Part shown: piece by piece, positions 8,207-17,199 of the stretch
Numbering within the stretch: position 1 is the stretch's first letter
Layout of the letters: every line of letters begins with the position of its first letter
Source: Clostridia bacterium
Lineage (GTDB): Bacteria > Bacillota > Clostridia > Oscillospirales > CAG-272
Assembly: GCA_017428635.1 (NCBI GenBank)
Contig: JAFRQK010000029.1
Span: 1-64,000, forward strand
Direction of reading: 5' to 3'
Length of the DNA stretch: 64,000 bases
Made by a program: the position numbers and the translations under genes
The notes under the pieces: model-generated
Seen by the model: only the letters and a program-made list of their open reading frames with translations
Databases searched by the model: none
What the model was told of the DNA's origin: nothing

Positions 8207-10600
8207 TTATCTGCTCTGGATCCAGCCCTTGATGTCGGATACGCCTCTGAACTTCTCGAAACCGTCGCCGGTCGGAACGATGAGCGTCGGAGCCTGCTTG
8301 ACGCCGTATTTCGCGACGAGTTCGGGCTCTTCGTCGGCGTTCTTCGCCTCGTAAGCGATACCCGCTTTATCGAGCAGAGCCGCCGCCGCTTTGCAGTTCG
8401 GGCAGGTGGGCGTCTTGAAGAGGATCACTCCGCCGGCGCATTCAGCCGCGGGAGTTTCGGTTTTGCACTCGGCGGCGGGAGCCGGCGCTTCATCTACGGG
8501 AGCCGGATTCGGTCCTTTGTGGGTCAGGACGGAGCGGCCGACGTCGTAAACTTTTCTGTCGCGGAATTCCTGCGCCTTGCCGACGTTCCAGTTCTGGACC
8601 GGACGGTAGTAGCCGGTGATGCGGGAGTAGACCTCGGTCTTCTCTCCGCAGATCGGGCAGACGGTCTGCTCGCCGGTGAGATATCCGTGGTCGCGGCATA
8701 CCGAATAAGTCGGCGACATCGTGTAGTAAGGAAGCTTGTAGTTTTCTGCGATCTTGCGGACGAGGTTCGCCGCCGCCTTCCAGTCGGGAAGCTTCTCGCC
8801 GAGGAAAGCGTGGAAGACGGTACCCGAGGTGTAGAGCGTTTGCAGATCGTCCTGAATGTCGAGCGCGGAGAACACGTCGTCCGTGAAGCCGACGGGCAGG
8901 TGCGAGGAGTTGGTGTAGTAAGGCGTGCCGTTCATGTTCGCGGTGATGATGTCCGGGAAGTCCTCTTTGTCGTGCTTTGCGAAGCGGTACGTGGTGGACT
9001 CCGCCGGAGTCGCCTCGAGGTTGTACAGGTCGCCGTATTTCTCCTGATAGTCGGAGAGACGCTCTCTCATGTGGTTGAGCACGTCGCGCGTGAATCTCTG
9101 CGCTCTCTTGTCGGTGAGGTCGACGCCGAGCCACTTAGCGTTGAGGCAAGCCTCGTTCATACCTATCAGACCGATCGTCGAGAAGTGGTTCTCGAACGTG
9201 CCGAGGTAGCGCTTGGTGTACGGATAAAGCCCCTGTTCGAGAAGCGTCGTGATGACGGTCCTCTTCGTCTTGAGGGAACGCGCCGAGATATCCATCAGCG
9301 CGTCGAGACGGCGGTAGAAGTCCGCCTCGTCGGACGCGAGATACGCGATGCGCGGAATGTTGATCGTTACGACGCCGATCGAGCCGGTGCTCTCGCCCGA
9401 GCCGAAGAATCCGCCGGATTTCTTGCGGAGTTCGCGGAGATCGAGGCGCAGACGGCAGCACATCGAACGGACGTCGGACGGCTCCATGTCGGAGTTTATA
9501 TAGTTCGAGAAATACGGAGTGCCGTATTTCGCGGTCATCTCGAAGAGGAGTTTGTTGTTCTCGGTCTCGGACCAGTCGAAGTCGCGGGTGATCGAGTACG
9601 TCGGGATCGGATACTGGAAGCCGCGGCCGTTGGCGTCGCCCTCGATCATGATCTCGATGAACGCCTTATTGACCATGTCCATCTCGTGCTGGCACTCGCC
9701 GTACGTGAAGTCCATTTCCCTGCCGCCGATGATGGCGGGAAGGTTCTTGAGGTCGTTCGGCACGGTCCAGTCGAGAGTGATGTTGGAGAACGGAGCCTGC
9801 GTGCCCCATCTGGACGGCGTGTTGACGCCGTAGACGAAAGACTGGACGCACTGCTTGACTTCCTTCTGCGTCAGGTTGTCGACCTTGACGAACGGAGCGA
9901 GATACGTATCGAACGACGAGAACGCCTGCGCGCCCGCCCACTCGTTCTGCATGATACCGAGGAAGTTGACCATCTGGTTGCAGAGAGTGGAAAGGTGATT
10001 TGCGGGGGACGAGGTGATCTTGCCGGGAACGCCGCCGAGACCGTCCTGAATGAGCTGCTTGAGCGACCAGCCCGCGCAGTAACCGGTCAGCATAGACAGA
10101 TCGTGCAGGTGGATCGCCGCGCTCCTGTGCGCCTCCGCGATCTCTTCGTCGTAGACCTCGGAGAGCCAGTAGTTGGCGGTGATGGCGCCGGAGTTGGAGA
10201 GGATAAGTCCGCCGACGGAATAGGTGACGGTGGAGTTCTCCTTTACTCTCCAGTCGTTGATCTTCAGGTAGTTATCGACAAGATCCTTGTAGTTGAGAAG
10301 GGTCGAGTTGATATTCCTTACTTTCTCACGCTGTTTACGGTAGAGGATATACGCCTTCGCAACGTCGGCGTAGCCGGATTCGGACAGCACTTTCTCGACG
10401 CTGTCCTGGATCTGCTCGACCGTGATCCTGTCGTCCTTTATCTTCGACTCGAAATCGGAGGTAACGTGAAGGGAGATCAGATCGATGACAGAGGGATGAT
10501 ACTGTTTGCCAAGCGCCTCAAACGCTTTTGTGATCGCCGCGGAAATCTTGGATATGTTGAAATCCACTATACTTCCGTCTCTTTTGACTACCTGATACAT
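8207..10600 (-). CDS. nrdD: Anaerobic ribonucleoside-triphosphate reductase with C-terminal redoxin domain
   Basis: This oxygen-sensitive glycyl-radical enzyme makes deoxyribonucleotides. The start is the ATG at 10600 (MYQVVKRDGS), because AAGGAG lies 8 bases before it and overlaps the upstream in-frame ATG at 10618. An ATP-cone occupies about residues 1-90. The barrel follows, then a zinc site (CRDHG and CPICG) and the glycyl-radical region RITGYYRPVQNWNVGKAQ. After a Pro/Ala-rich linker, residues about 726-797 form a glutaredoxin/thioredoxin-like domain with CPNC at about 733-736. The 797 residues exceed a standard NrdD by this domain. The fusion suggests the redoxin-dependent class III type rather than the formate-dependent E. 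coli type. It has its own promoter with an NrdR-box core, and nrdG lies just upstream. Confidence 0.95.
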   Translation of the reverse strand: MYQVVKRDGSIVDFNISKISAAITKAFEALGKQYHPSVIDLISLHVTSDFESKIKDDRITVEQIQDSVEKVLSESGYADVAKAYILYRKQREKVRNINSTLLNYKDLVDNYLKINDWRVKENSTVTYSVGGLILSNSGAITANYWLSEVYDEEIAEAHRSAAIHLHDLSMLTGYCAGWSLKQLIQDGLGGVPGKITSSPANHLSTLCNQMVNFLGIMQNEWAGAQAFSSFDTYLAPFVKVDNLTQKEVKQCVQSFVYGVNTPSRWGTQAPFSNITLDWTVPNDLKNLPAIIGGREMDFTYGECQHEMDMVNKAFIEIMIEGDANGRGFQYPIPTYSITRDFDWSETENNKLLFEMTAKYGTPYFSNYINSDMEPSDVRSMCCRLRLDLRELRKKSGGFFGSGESTGSIGVVTINIPRIAYLASDEADFYRRLDALMDISARSLKTKRTVITTLLEQGLYPYTKRYLGTFENHFSTIGLIGMNEACLNAKWLGVDLTDKRAQRFTRDVLNHMRERLSDYQEKYGDLYNLEATPAESTTYRFAKHDKEDFPDIITANMNGTPYYTNSSHLPVGFTDDVFSALDIQDDLQTLYTSGTVFHAFLGEKLPDWKAAANLVRKIAENYKLPYYTMSPTYSVCRDHGYLTGEQTVCPICGEKTEVYSRITGYYRPVQNWNVGKAQEFRDRKVYDVGRSVLTHKGPNPAPVDEAPAPAAECKTETPAAECAGGVILFKTPTCPNCKAAAALLDKAGIAYEAKNADEEPELVAKYGVKQAPTLIVPTGDGFEKFRGVSDIKGWIQSR

Positions 10601-10735
10601 CGGAGGTTCTCCTTGCATTGATTTTTTATCCGATCAAGCGGCTTCGGGCTGCCCGTCAATTAAAAACCGGGCGTAAAACACCCGCATAAAACAGAAAAAA
10701 AGCGCCCGGGACGCCGCATCGATTCAGCAGAACCA

Positions 10736-10765
10736 ATTATACAACACCCCGGGAGAATTTGTCAA
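10736..10765 (-). promoter_or_regulatory. Promoter of nrdD
   Basis: On the minus strand, TTGACA (10765-10760) and TATAAT (10741-10736) are separated by 18 bases. The leader to the start codon is about 130 bases and contains GC-rich self-complementary segments (10665-10715). Confidence 0.85.
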
Positions 10766-10775
10766 TATATTGTGG
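10760..10775. promoter_or_regulatory. Candidate NrdR box
   Basis: The palindrome CAATATATTG (10763-10772) matches the invariant core of the NrdR box (acaCwAtATaTwGtgt) and overlaps the nrdD -35 element. The outer bases match less well, and a second box at the usual three-turn spacing is not clear. NrdR is a known repressor of ribonucleotide reductase genes. Confidence 0.6.
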
Positions 10776-10808
10776 TGAAAAATGTTTTACAAATCTATAT
10801 CTTGTTTT

Positions 10809-11501
10809 TTAGTCAATTCCACGAAGAGCCGCTTCCGGAACGTATTTTCGGGCGATCCCGAGGTATTCCGCCATCGTCTCGCGCGGCGGCGCGCTGAAGC
10901 CCTCGAACGGCACGGTATCGCGGTCGACGAACGCCTGAAGGAAGTATTTTTTTGCTCCGGCGATCATTTTTCCTATTTCTTCAATATCGTCCGCGGTATG
11001 CAGTTCGGCGGTGACGGTCGTCCTGAATTCCGAATCAACGGGCGCGTCTTTGAGGATCTCTATGCTCTTTTCGATCCTGCCGAGATCGACGGAACCGACG
11101 CCGCACGTTTCGGCGTATTTCGCGGGTGAATTCTTGACGTCCATCGCGACGTAGTCGCAGAGGCCCGAGGAGATGATCCCCGAGAGCGCCTCGGGGTGGT
11201 ATCCGTTCGTATCGATCTTCGTCAGATACCCGAGGTCGCGAATTTTCGAAAGAAGATCGGGCAGATCGCGGTGAAGGAGCGGTTCTCCTCCCGTTATCGC
11301 GACGCCGTCGAGCAGCCCCCTGCGTCCTTTGAGGAAAGTCAGAAGTTCCTCTTCGCTCATTACCTCTTCAGACTTGCCCGTGGCGAGATCGAAATTGTGG
11401 CAGAACGGGCAGCGGAAATCGCAGCCGGGCAGAAAAAGGGTGCACGCAACGCGCCCCGGAAAATCGAGGAGAGTCATTTTGGCAATTCCGTGTACAGTCA
11501 T
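10809..11501 (-). CDS. nrdG: Anaerobic RNR activating protein (radical SAM)
   Basis: This 230-residue radical-SAM activase generates the glycyl radical on NrdD. The cluster motif is Cys27-x3-Cys31-x2-Cys34 (GCDFRCPFCHN), and GGEPLL follows near residue 74. The start is the ATG at 11501, with GGGAG six bases before it; an upstream in-frame TTG at 11516 lies at the ribosome site. The start is only one base past the stop of the DUF4037 gene, so translation is probably coupled and nrdG is carried on the TPR/DUF4037 transcript rather than on the nrdD one. The opening HGIAKMTLLDFPGR is typical of Clostridia NrdG-type activases. Confidence 0.92.
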   Translation of the reverse strand: MTVHGIAKMTLLDFPGRVACTLFLPGCDFRCPFCHNFDLATGKSEEVMSEEELLTFLKGRRGLLDGVAITGGEPLLHRDLPDLLSKIRDLGYLTKIDTNGYHPEALSGIISSGLCDYVAMDVKNSPAKYAETCGVGSVDLGRIEKSIEILKDAPVDSEFRTTVTAELHTADDIEEIGKMIAGAKKYFLQAFVDRDTVPFEGFSAPPRETMAEYLGIARKYVPEAALRGID

Positions 11502-11502
11502 C

Positions 11503-12444
11503 TCATACTCCCGCAAAGATACTCATATTTCTCAGGACGGGATCGGATATCCCGTCGTTCACCGAATATGCGTGTTTTTCGAGATCGCCGCAAGTCGCCT
11601 TCGTAAGACCGCGGTCGATCAGCGCGTCGATCACGTCGGCGGCGACGCTCTCGATGACGTCGCCCTTCTCTTCACGCGTCGCCTCCCCGTTGTCCGTCGT
11701 GATCAGATATTCGATCAGTTCGGCTGTCAGGGACAGCTCGGACAGCGCCCGCATCGCGCGGAACGCCCATTTGTAAAACGGCATATATACGCCGTTCAAA
11801 AGGAAGACCGTCTGCATCGCGGCGCGGGAGAACTCGATCGCGGCGAGCTGCGCCGCGCCTTCCTCGCCGTGCGCGAGGCATCGTTTATAGTTGTACTGTC
11901 CCGCCTGCGCCATAACGAGCAGCGAGCCGGACAGTTTTTTTCGCATAACGTCTTCGGGATAACGCGCGAGTTCGGCGCGGATACGAGTGACCTCGCCGTA
12001 CCCGTCGTAGAAGATCTCGCCGTTCACCGCTTCCGCCAGAGTTGAGGACGGAACGGACAGCCAGCCCTCAAGAGTGACCTCTCCGTTTTCGGACCCCGTT
12101 TTATCACGGAAAAAGTCCCCCGTGCGGATCACGCCGCGGCGCGCGCCGCCGACCGGAGCGGCAAGCGAACGCTTCAGTCCTTCGAATTCGCGCGGGAGCG
12201 CGGCGTACGCTCTTTCAAGCCTGAAAGCCTGCTTTCTGTCTATCACGTCCTCGCCCGGGATGAAAAGACAGAATCCAGGCTCGAAGTCGTGGTCGCGCGA
12301 CGTCTCGTCGTCGAAGCCGAAGCACTCGGATCCGGGGCCGCACAGCCCCGCCGCGACGAGCGGCAGCAGATCGGGAAAGTCCTCTTCGAGCATCGGACGC
12401 CCGAACCGCTCATAGTAAGCGCGGGCGATCTCAATCCCTTTCAT
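11503..12444 (-). CDS. DUF4037-family protein
   Basis: This is a 313-residue soluble protein of unassigned function. The start is the ATG at 12444, preceded by GGAGGAGATAT; it overlaps the end of the TPR gene by 14 bases. The segment GSECFGFDDETSRDHDF near residue 40 resembles the nucleotidyltransferase-like core by which I recognise DUF4037, and a conserved KWAFRAMRAL helix lies in the C-terminal half. Members are common in Clostridia, often beside a TPR protein as here. A nucleotide transfer role is possible from the GS...D..D pattern but is not proven. It is sandwiched between a TPR protein and nrdG in one operon. Confidence 0.75.
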   Translation of the reverse strand: MKGIEIARAYYERFGRPMLEEDFPDLLPLVAAGLCGPGSECFGFDDETSRDHDFEPGFCLFIPGEDVIDRKQAFRLERAYAALPREFEGLKRSLAAPVGGARRGVIRTGDFFRDKTGSENGEVTLEGWLSVPSSTLAEAVNGEIFYDGYGEVTRIRAELARYPEDVMRKKLSGSLLVMAQAGQYNYKRCLAHGEEGAAQLAAIEFSRAAMQTVFLLNGVYMPFYKWAFRAMRALSELSLTAELIEYLITTDNGEATREEKGDVIESVAADVIDALIDRGLTKATCGDLEKHAYSVNDGISDPVLRNMSIFAGV

Positions 12445-13270
12445 ATATCTCCTCCGCTCGGCGCGAGAGTTCCTTCGCGTCGGCAAAATATCCGTAATAC
12501 TCAAATGACGGAGCGCATTTTTCGCAGACGAAAGCGTAATATCCGTCGCGCGGATGATCTCCGTCGAAATACGCGCGCGCCCGGTCAAGAAGATCGAATA
12601 TCTTCCCTTCCGCCGCCTCCGCTCCGTACCGCGCTTCGGCGGCGTCCGCCATATTGAGGAGCGTCATGGCGCATTCGAGTTCGCCCTGCGGCGCGCTTTC
12701 CATGATCTCAAGCGCTTTCTTGAAATATGCGTCCGCCTCGTCGAATTTTGAGAGCGACACACAGGTGAGCGCCATATTGTTGTAAAGACCGCCGAGAAGA
12801 TCGGGGTCGGAACATCCCGCGTTTTCGTACGCTTCCTTCGCTTTGCCGAACAGTTCCATCGACTTTTCGTTCTCACCGAACGCGCCCCACGCGGTCGCGA
12901 CGTTTACGTAGGCGGTCCCCGCGCTGACCGTCCCCTCGAATCCGAGAACGCCGATCAGTTCGAGCTCCCGCGCGGCGTAGATGATCATTTTTTCACGCTC
13001 GCCCGTCTTGCGGTAGTGACCGACGAGTTCGCCGCAGATATAGAACTCGCCCCGCAGATCGCGCCCGAGGCGCGCCTCTTCGAGCCAGTATGACAGGTGG
13101 CGTTCCACGCCTGCGTAATCGCGGCGGCTCATGTACTCGTCGGTTTTTTCGGTGATCCTACGCTGAGGGATGGGGCGGATATCCGCGGCTCCGTACTCCT
13201 CGCCGCAGAGCAGACATCTCGGCTCGACGTAATCCTCGGGAGCGAGCGGCATATCGTTGTTCTTTCCCAT
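12431..13270 (-). CDS. Tetratricopeptide-repeat protein
   Basis: This 279-residue cytoplasmic protein is made largely of helical TPR units. The clearest are at about 120-155 (AYVNVATAWGAFGENEKSME) and 160-200 (LYNNMALTCVSLSKFDEADA). An N-terminal pair CLLCGEEY and a C-terminal CEKC may form a small metal site. It is first in an operon with the DUF4037 gene and nrdG, read from a TTGACA-18-TATCAT promoter. It presumably acts as a partner scaffold for the DUF4037 protein, an inference from the conserved pairing only. Confidence 0.8.
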   Translation of the reverse strand: MGKNNDMPLAPEDYVEPRCLLCGEEYGAADIRPIPQRRITEKTDEYMSRRDYAGVERHLSYWLEEARLGRDLRGEFYICGELVGHYRKTGEREKMIIYAARELELIGVLGFEGTVSAGTAYVNVATAWGAFGENEKSMELFGKAKEAYENAGCSDPDLLGGLYNNMALTCVSLSKFDEADAYFKKALEIMESAPQGELECAMTLLNMADAAEARYGAEAAEGKIFDLLDRARAYFDGDHPRDGYYAFVCEKCAPSFEYYGYFADAKELSRRAEEIYERD

Positions 13271-13305
13271 ATCAGGCGTCCTCTTTTTTATTTGTTACTG
13301 AAATA

Positions 13306-13335
13306 ATGATAACACACCGCGTGGGAGATTGTCAA
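13306..13335 (-). promoter_or_regulatory. Promoter of the TPR-DUF4037-nrdG operon
   Basis: On the minus strand, TTGACA (13335-13330) and TATCAT (13311-13306) are separated by 18 bases, about 36 bases before the TPR start codon. Confidence 0.75.
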
Positions 13336-13370
13336 CGGAAGGGACGCTCTCATTATTTGCGAAAAAAAGG

Positions 13371-13399
13371 TGGAAAAAGTCGTGCGTTTATGGTAGAAT
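13371..13399 (+). promoter_or_regulatory. Promoter of the ABC exporter operon
   Basis: TGGAAA (13371-13376), a 17-base spacer and TAGAAT (13394-13399), with the extended TGG just upstream of the -10. The weak -35 is typical of extended -10 promoters. Confidence 0.65.
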
Positions 13400-13433
13400 T
13401 CTGTGTTGGGGAAGCATCCCCGCGGAGTTTACT

Positions 13434-15218
13434 ATGATATTCGGAAAACAGTTCAACAGATATTATCTGAAATACGCTCTTCCGCTTCTCGTCGGGATCC
13501 TGACGCTCGTGGCGGTAGACTATTTTCAGCTCATAATACCGAACCTTTATCAGATGGTCATCAACGGCATAAACGACGGCGCGGTCGTCGTTGACGGCGC
13601 GGCCGTCCCTTTTGACACGGCGTTTTTGCTCGACAGGATCTGTCTGCCCTTCATCGGGATCATTTTCGTCATGCTGGCGGGCCGTTTTTTGTGGAGGATC
13701 GCGTTTCTCGGCTCGGCGATCGGAGTCGTCGACGATCTGATGAAGAGAATGTTCGGCAATGCCAAAGACCTGAGCCGCGACTATTACCATGAGAACAAGG
13801 TCGGCTCTCTGATGAGCCTGTTCACGAACGACCTCGAGACGATAAGAGAGTGCTTCGGATGGGGCATCCTGATGTTCTTCGACGCGCTCCTGCTCGGAGT
13901 GCTCGCGATAACGAAGATGTTCCGGATGAACGCGACGCTGACGGTGCTGACGCTGATCCCGATGGCGCTCCTGCTGGGTGCGGCGACGGTCGTCGGCAAG
14001 TATATGATGGACAAATGGGAAGTCCGTCAGGAGGCGTTCTCAAAGCTCTCCGATTTCTCGCAGGAAAGTTTCTCGGGGATCGCCGTTATCAAGGCCTTCG
14101 TCAAGGAAGCGCGTGAGCTGTGGGCGTTCAAAAGGCTGAATCAGAACAACGAGAAGGCGAATATCACGCACACAAAGGCTTCCGTTCTTCTGCGCGTCCT
14201 CGTGACGCTTTTCGTCGAGAGCGTCGTCTGCGTCATTCTCGGATACGGCGGGTATCTCGTCTGGCTCGGCACGTTCAACGCCGGACAGCTCGTCGAGTTC
14301 ATCGGTTATTTCACGGCTATCATCTGGCCTATCATGGCGGTCTCCGAACTGATCGACATGACCTCGCGCGGAAGGGCGTCGCTCAAGCGTGTCAGCGCGC
14401 TGCTCGAAGAAAAACCGACGGTCCGAGACAGAGAAGGCGCCGTACCGATAGGCGAAATAAAAGGTAAGATAGAATTCAGGAACCTCACGTTCAGGTTCCC
14501 GAAGGCGACGGCCGACGCGCTGTCGGACGTTTCGTTCGTGATCGAACCGGGCGAGCACGTCGGCCTTTTCGGAAAGACCGGCGCGGGAAAAACGACAATT
14601 GCCGAACTTATACTCCGCGCGTATAACGTACCGGACGATTCCCTCTTTATAGACGGGATCGACGTGAATTCCGTCACGATCCGCTCGGTCCGCGACGGCT
14701 GCGCGTTCGTGCCGCAGGACAACTTCCTTTTCTCCGATACGATCGAGAACAACATAGCGTTCGGCATCGACGGAGAGCACGGGACGGACGAAGTGGAGCG
14801 CGCCGCGACCCTGTCGGCCGTTCACGGGAACATCTCGGAATTCGAAGAAGGTTATAAAACGGTCCTCGGAGAGCGCGGCGTGACCGTATCGGGCGGGCAG
14901 AAACAGCGCATCTCGATAGCCCGCGCCCTGATGAAAGACGCGCCGATCCTCATTCTCGACGATTCCGTATCCTCAGTCGATACGGGGACTGAAAGCACGA
15001 TACTCAGAAATCTTGAAGAAAACCGCGCGGGCAAAACGACGATCCTTATCGCTCACCGCGTGTCGACCGTCGAGACGATGGATAAGATCATATACGTCGA
15101 CGACGGCAGGGTGACCGCCGTCGGAACGCACGAGGAACTTCTCGGGATCTGTCCCGGATACAGGCGCACCGTCGAGCTCCAGCGGCTCGAGGACGAGAAG
15201 GGGGGCGGCGGAATATGA
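13434..15218 (+). CDS. Heterodimeric ABC exporter, half-transporter 1 (degenerate ATP site)
   Basis: This 594-residue half-transporter has about six membrane helices in residues 15-320 and an ATPase domain. The start is the ATG at 13434 with GGAG six bases upstream. Walker A GKTGAGKTT is near 379-387, the signature VSGGQKQR near 484 and Walker B ILILDDSVSSVD near 505. The residue after the Walker B Asp is Asp, not the catalytic Glu, which marks the non-hydrolysing site in pairs such as TM287/288 and LmrCD. Its stop overlaps the start of the next half-transporter by 4 bases. The substrate is unknown; drug or lipid export is the family norm. Confidence 0.92.
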   Translation: MIFGKQFNRYYLKYALPLLVGILTLVAVDYFQLIIPNLYQMVINGINDGAVVVDGAAVPFDTAFLLDRICLPFIGIIFVMLAGRFLWRIAFLGSAIGVVDDLMKRMFGNAKDLSRDYYHENKVGSLMSLFTNDLETIRECFGWGILMFFDALLLGVLAITKMFRMNATLTVLTLIPMALLLGAATVVGKYMMDKWEVRQEAFSKLSDFSQESFSGIAVIKAFVKEARELWAFKRLNQNNEKANITHTKASVLLRVLVTLFVESVVCVILGYGGYLVWLGTFNAGQLVEFIGYFTAIIWPIMAVSELIDMTSRGRASLKRVSALLEEKPTVRDREGAVPIGEIKGKIEFRNLTFRFPKATADALSDVSFVIEPGEHVGLFGKTGAGKTTIAELILRAYNVPDDSLFIDGIDVNSVTIRSVRDGCAFVPQDNFLFSDTIENNIAFGIDGEHGTDEVERAATLSAVHGNISEFEEGYKTVLGERGVTVSGGQKQRISIARALMKDAPILILDDSVSSVDTGTESTILRNLEENRAGKTTILIAHRVSTVETMDKIIYVDDGRVTAVGTHEELLGICPGYRRTVELQRLEDEKGGGGI

Positions 15219-17095
15219 GAGAATACTATCCGCTCTTTGTCGTCGGCGCGTTTATCGGAACGCTCGTTATCCTGTTCACGTTCATGTATCTCTTCGCGCG
15301 CAAGCGTAAAATGACGCTAACCGCGGATCGGAAGATGAGCGACCGCGAAATAATCAGAAGGATAATGAGGTACGCGAAGCCTCATATCCCCGCGTTCGCC
15401 GTCGCGGGCGCCGCTATGCTCTTCTCCATCGCCTACGACGTCATCTCCCCGATGCTCATAGGGCGCGTCGAGGAGACAGTGAAAGCGAAATTCGAGCTGC
15501 CCGCTCTGTTCGGGACGCTCGCCGTTTACGCCGGCATCCTCATCGTCAGTCTCGTGTGTACCTATATCCAAGCGATGATCCTCGCAAAGACGGGTCAGAA
15601 GATCCTCTCGAAGATAAGGGAGGACGTCTTCTCGCACGTCGAATCGCTCTCTCACGCGCAGCTCAACGCGACCCCGATAGGCAAGTTCGTCACGAGAGCG
15701 ACGAACGACCCGGAGGCGATCTCATATATGTTCACGAACGTGCTCGTCACGCTTGCGAAGAATATCATGGTCATCTTCGGCGTCCTCGGGGCGATGCTCG
15801 TTCTCAATTACGCCCTTACGCTCATGACGCTGTGCTTCGTTCCGGTCGTCGTGTTCTTCACCGTTATATTCCGAAAGTTCTCGCGCGACGCGCACAGGCG
15901 CGTCAACGACGCGACGACGGGGATCAACTCGTTCCTCTCCGAAAACCTCTCCGGGATCGGCATCACGCAGATCTTCAACATGGAAGGGCGCAAGATGCGC
16001 GAATTCGAAGAGAAATGCCGGACGCTCAAAAAGTCGCGTCGGTATATGGTCCTCGTTTTCGCCCTGTTCCGCCCGATGGTCTACCTTCTGTATATATGCT
16101 CCGTTCTGTGCCTGCTCTATCTCGGGGCGAAAGGGGCGATAGACGACGTGACGGTATTCGGTCAGAAAATGACGTCCGGTATCATCGTCTCGTTCTATAT
16201 CTACATCAAGAATTTCTACACGCCGATCCAGAATCTCGCCGAACAGTTCGACGCGCTGCAGAAATCGTTTACGTCCGCCGAGAAGATCTTCGGAGTGCTC
16301 GATATCGAGCCGGACGTGGTCGACGAGCCCGACGCCGTTGACGCCCCTGAGATCAGGGGCGAGATCGAGTTTCGCGACGTGTGGTTCGCTTACAAAGAGG
16401 GCGAGTGGGTCCTCAAGGGCGTCTCGTTCAAGATCGCGGCGGGGCAGTCCGTGGCGTTCGTCGGGGCGACGGGAGCGGGAAAATCAACGATCCTCTCGCT
16501 GATCTGCCGCAACTACGACATAAACCGCGGACAGATCCTCATCGACGGAGTTGATATCAAAAAGTACAAGATCGCGTCGCTCCGCTCGCACTTCGGGCAG
16601 ATGCTGCAGGACGTTTTCCTATTCTCGGGCGACATAAAAAGCAATATCGTTCTCCGCGACGAGTCGATCACGGACGAGCAGGTCCTCGAAGCGTGCCGCT
16701 ACGTCAACGCGGACCGCTTCATCTCGAAACTGCCGGGCGGGATCTACGAGCCCGTAAGGGAGAGAGGAAACAACTTCTCCGCAGGACAGCGGCAGCTGCT
16801 TAGTTTCGCGCGGACGATCGTCCACCGACCGTCCGTCATCATCCTCGACGAGGCGACGGCGAACATCGACACGGAGACGGAACAGCTTATCGAGGATTCC
16901 CTCTCGAGGATCAGGACGATCGGAACGATGATCGTTGTCGCTCACCGCCTGTCTACGATCCAGCACTCGGACAACATAATCGTCCTTGAGGGCGGCGTGA
17001 TAGTTGAGGAAGGCGATCATCACGAACTGCTCAAAAAGCGCGGAAGATATTACGATCTTTTTATGCTTCAGTTCGAGAAAGAAAAACTGTCGTAA
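15215..17095 (+). CDS. Heterodimeric ABC exporter, half-transporter 2 (canonical ATP site)
   Basis: This 626-residue partner of the preceding half-transporter starts inside its stop (ATGA overlap). A Tyr/Phe/Leu-rich hydrophobic segment at residues 5-30 precedes a basic loop and a six-helix domain (about 60-340). The ATPase part has Walker A GATGAGKST near 417-425, the signature FSAGQRQLL near 520 and Walker B VIILDEATANID near 540 with the catalytic Glu present. One degenerate and one intact site indicate an asymmetric exporter working as an obligate heterodimer. The extra N-terminal membrane helix gives this half seven predicted spans. A strong terminator follows. Confidence 0.92.
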   Translation: MREYYPLFVVGAFIGTLVILFTFMYLFARKRKMTLTADRKMSDREIIRRIMRYAKPHIPAFAVAGAAMLFSIAYDVISPMLIGRVEETVKAKFELPALFGTLAVYAGILIVSLVCTYIQAMILAKTGQKILSKIREDVFSHVESLSHAQLNATPIGKFVTRATNDPEAISYMFTNVLVTLAKNIMVIFGVLGAMLVLNYALTLMTLCFVPVVVFFTVIFRKFSRDAHRRVNDATTGINSFLSENLSGIGITQIFNMEGRKMREFEEKCRTLKKSRRYMVLVFALFRPMVYLLYICSVLCLLYLGAKGAIDDVTVFGQKMTSGIIVSFYIYIKNFYTPIQNLAEQFDALQKSFTSAEKIFGVLDIEPDVVDEPDAVDAPEIRGEIEFRDVWFAYKEGEWVLKGVSFKIAAGQSVAFVGATGAGKSTILSLICRNYDINRGQILIDGVDIKKYKIASLRSHFGQMLQDVFLFSGDIKSNIVLRDESITDEQVLEACRYVNADRFISKLPGGIYEPVRERGNNFSAGQRQLLSFARTIVHRPSVIILDEATANIDTETEQLIEDSLSRIRTIGTMIVVAHRLSTIQHSDNIIVLEGGVIVEEGDHHELLKKRGRYYDLFMLQFEKEKLS

Positions 17096-17151
17096 CGTAA
17101 TGCGGCGGACGCGCGAACCGTCACGGATTGTGACGAAAATATCGGGCAATC

Positions 17152-17190
17152 AAAAAGGCGGGTCCTTTTCCGAGGAAGGACCCGCCTTTT
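17152..17190. terminator. Bidirectional rho-independent terminator
   Basis: The stem GGCGGGTCC/GGACCCGCC (17157-17186) has AAAAA before it and TTTT after it. It separates the convergent exporter operon and SLH operon. Confidence 0.85.
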
Positions 17191-17199
17191 ATTCTAATA

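Noticed and set aside
8099..10621. 840-codon open frame antisense to nrdD
   Set aside because: The minus-strand frame encodes a complete NrdD with all motifs. Antisense open frames of this size are common in GC-rich coding DNA with biased codons, and its translation is Arg/Val/Asp-rich without any family motif.
10619..10735. Adenosylcobalamin riboswitch in the nrdD leader
   Set aside because: Some RNR leaders carry one, but the B12-box consensus and the long multi-stem core are not found in this about 130-base leader.
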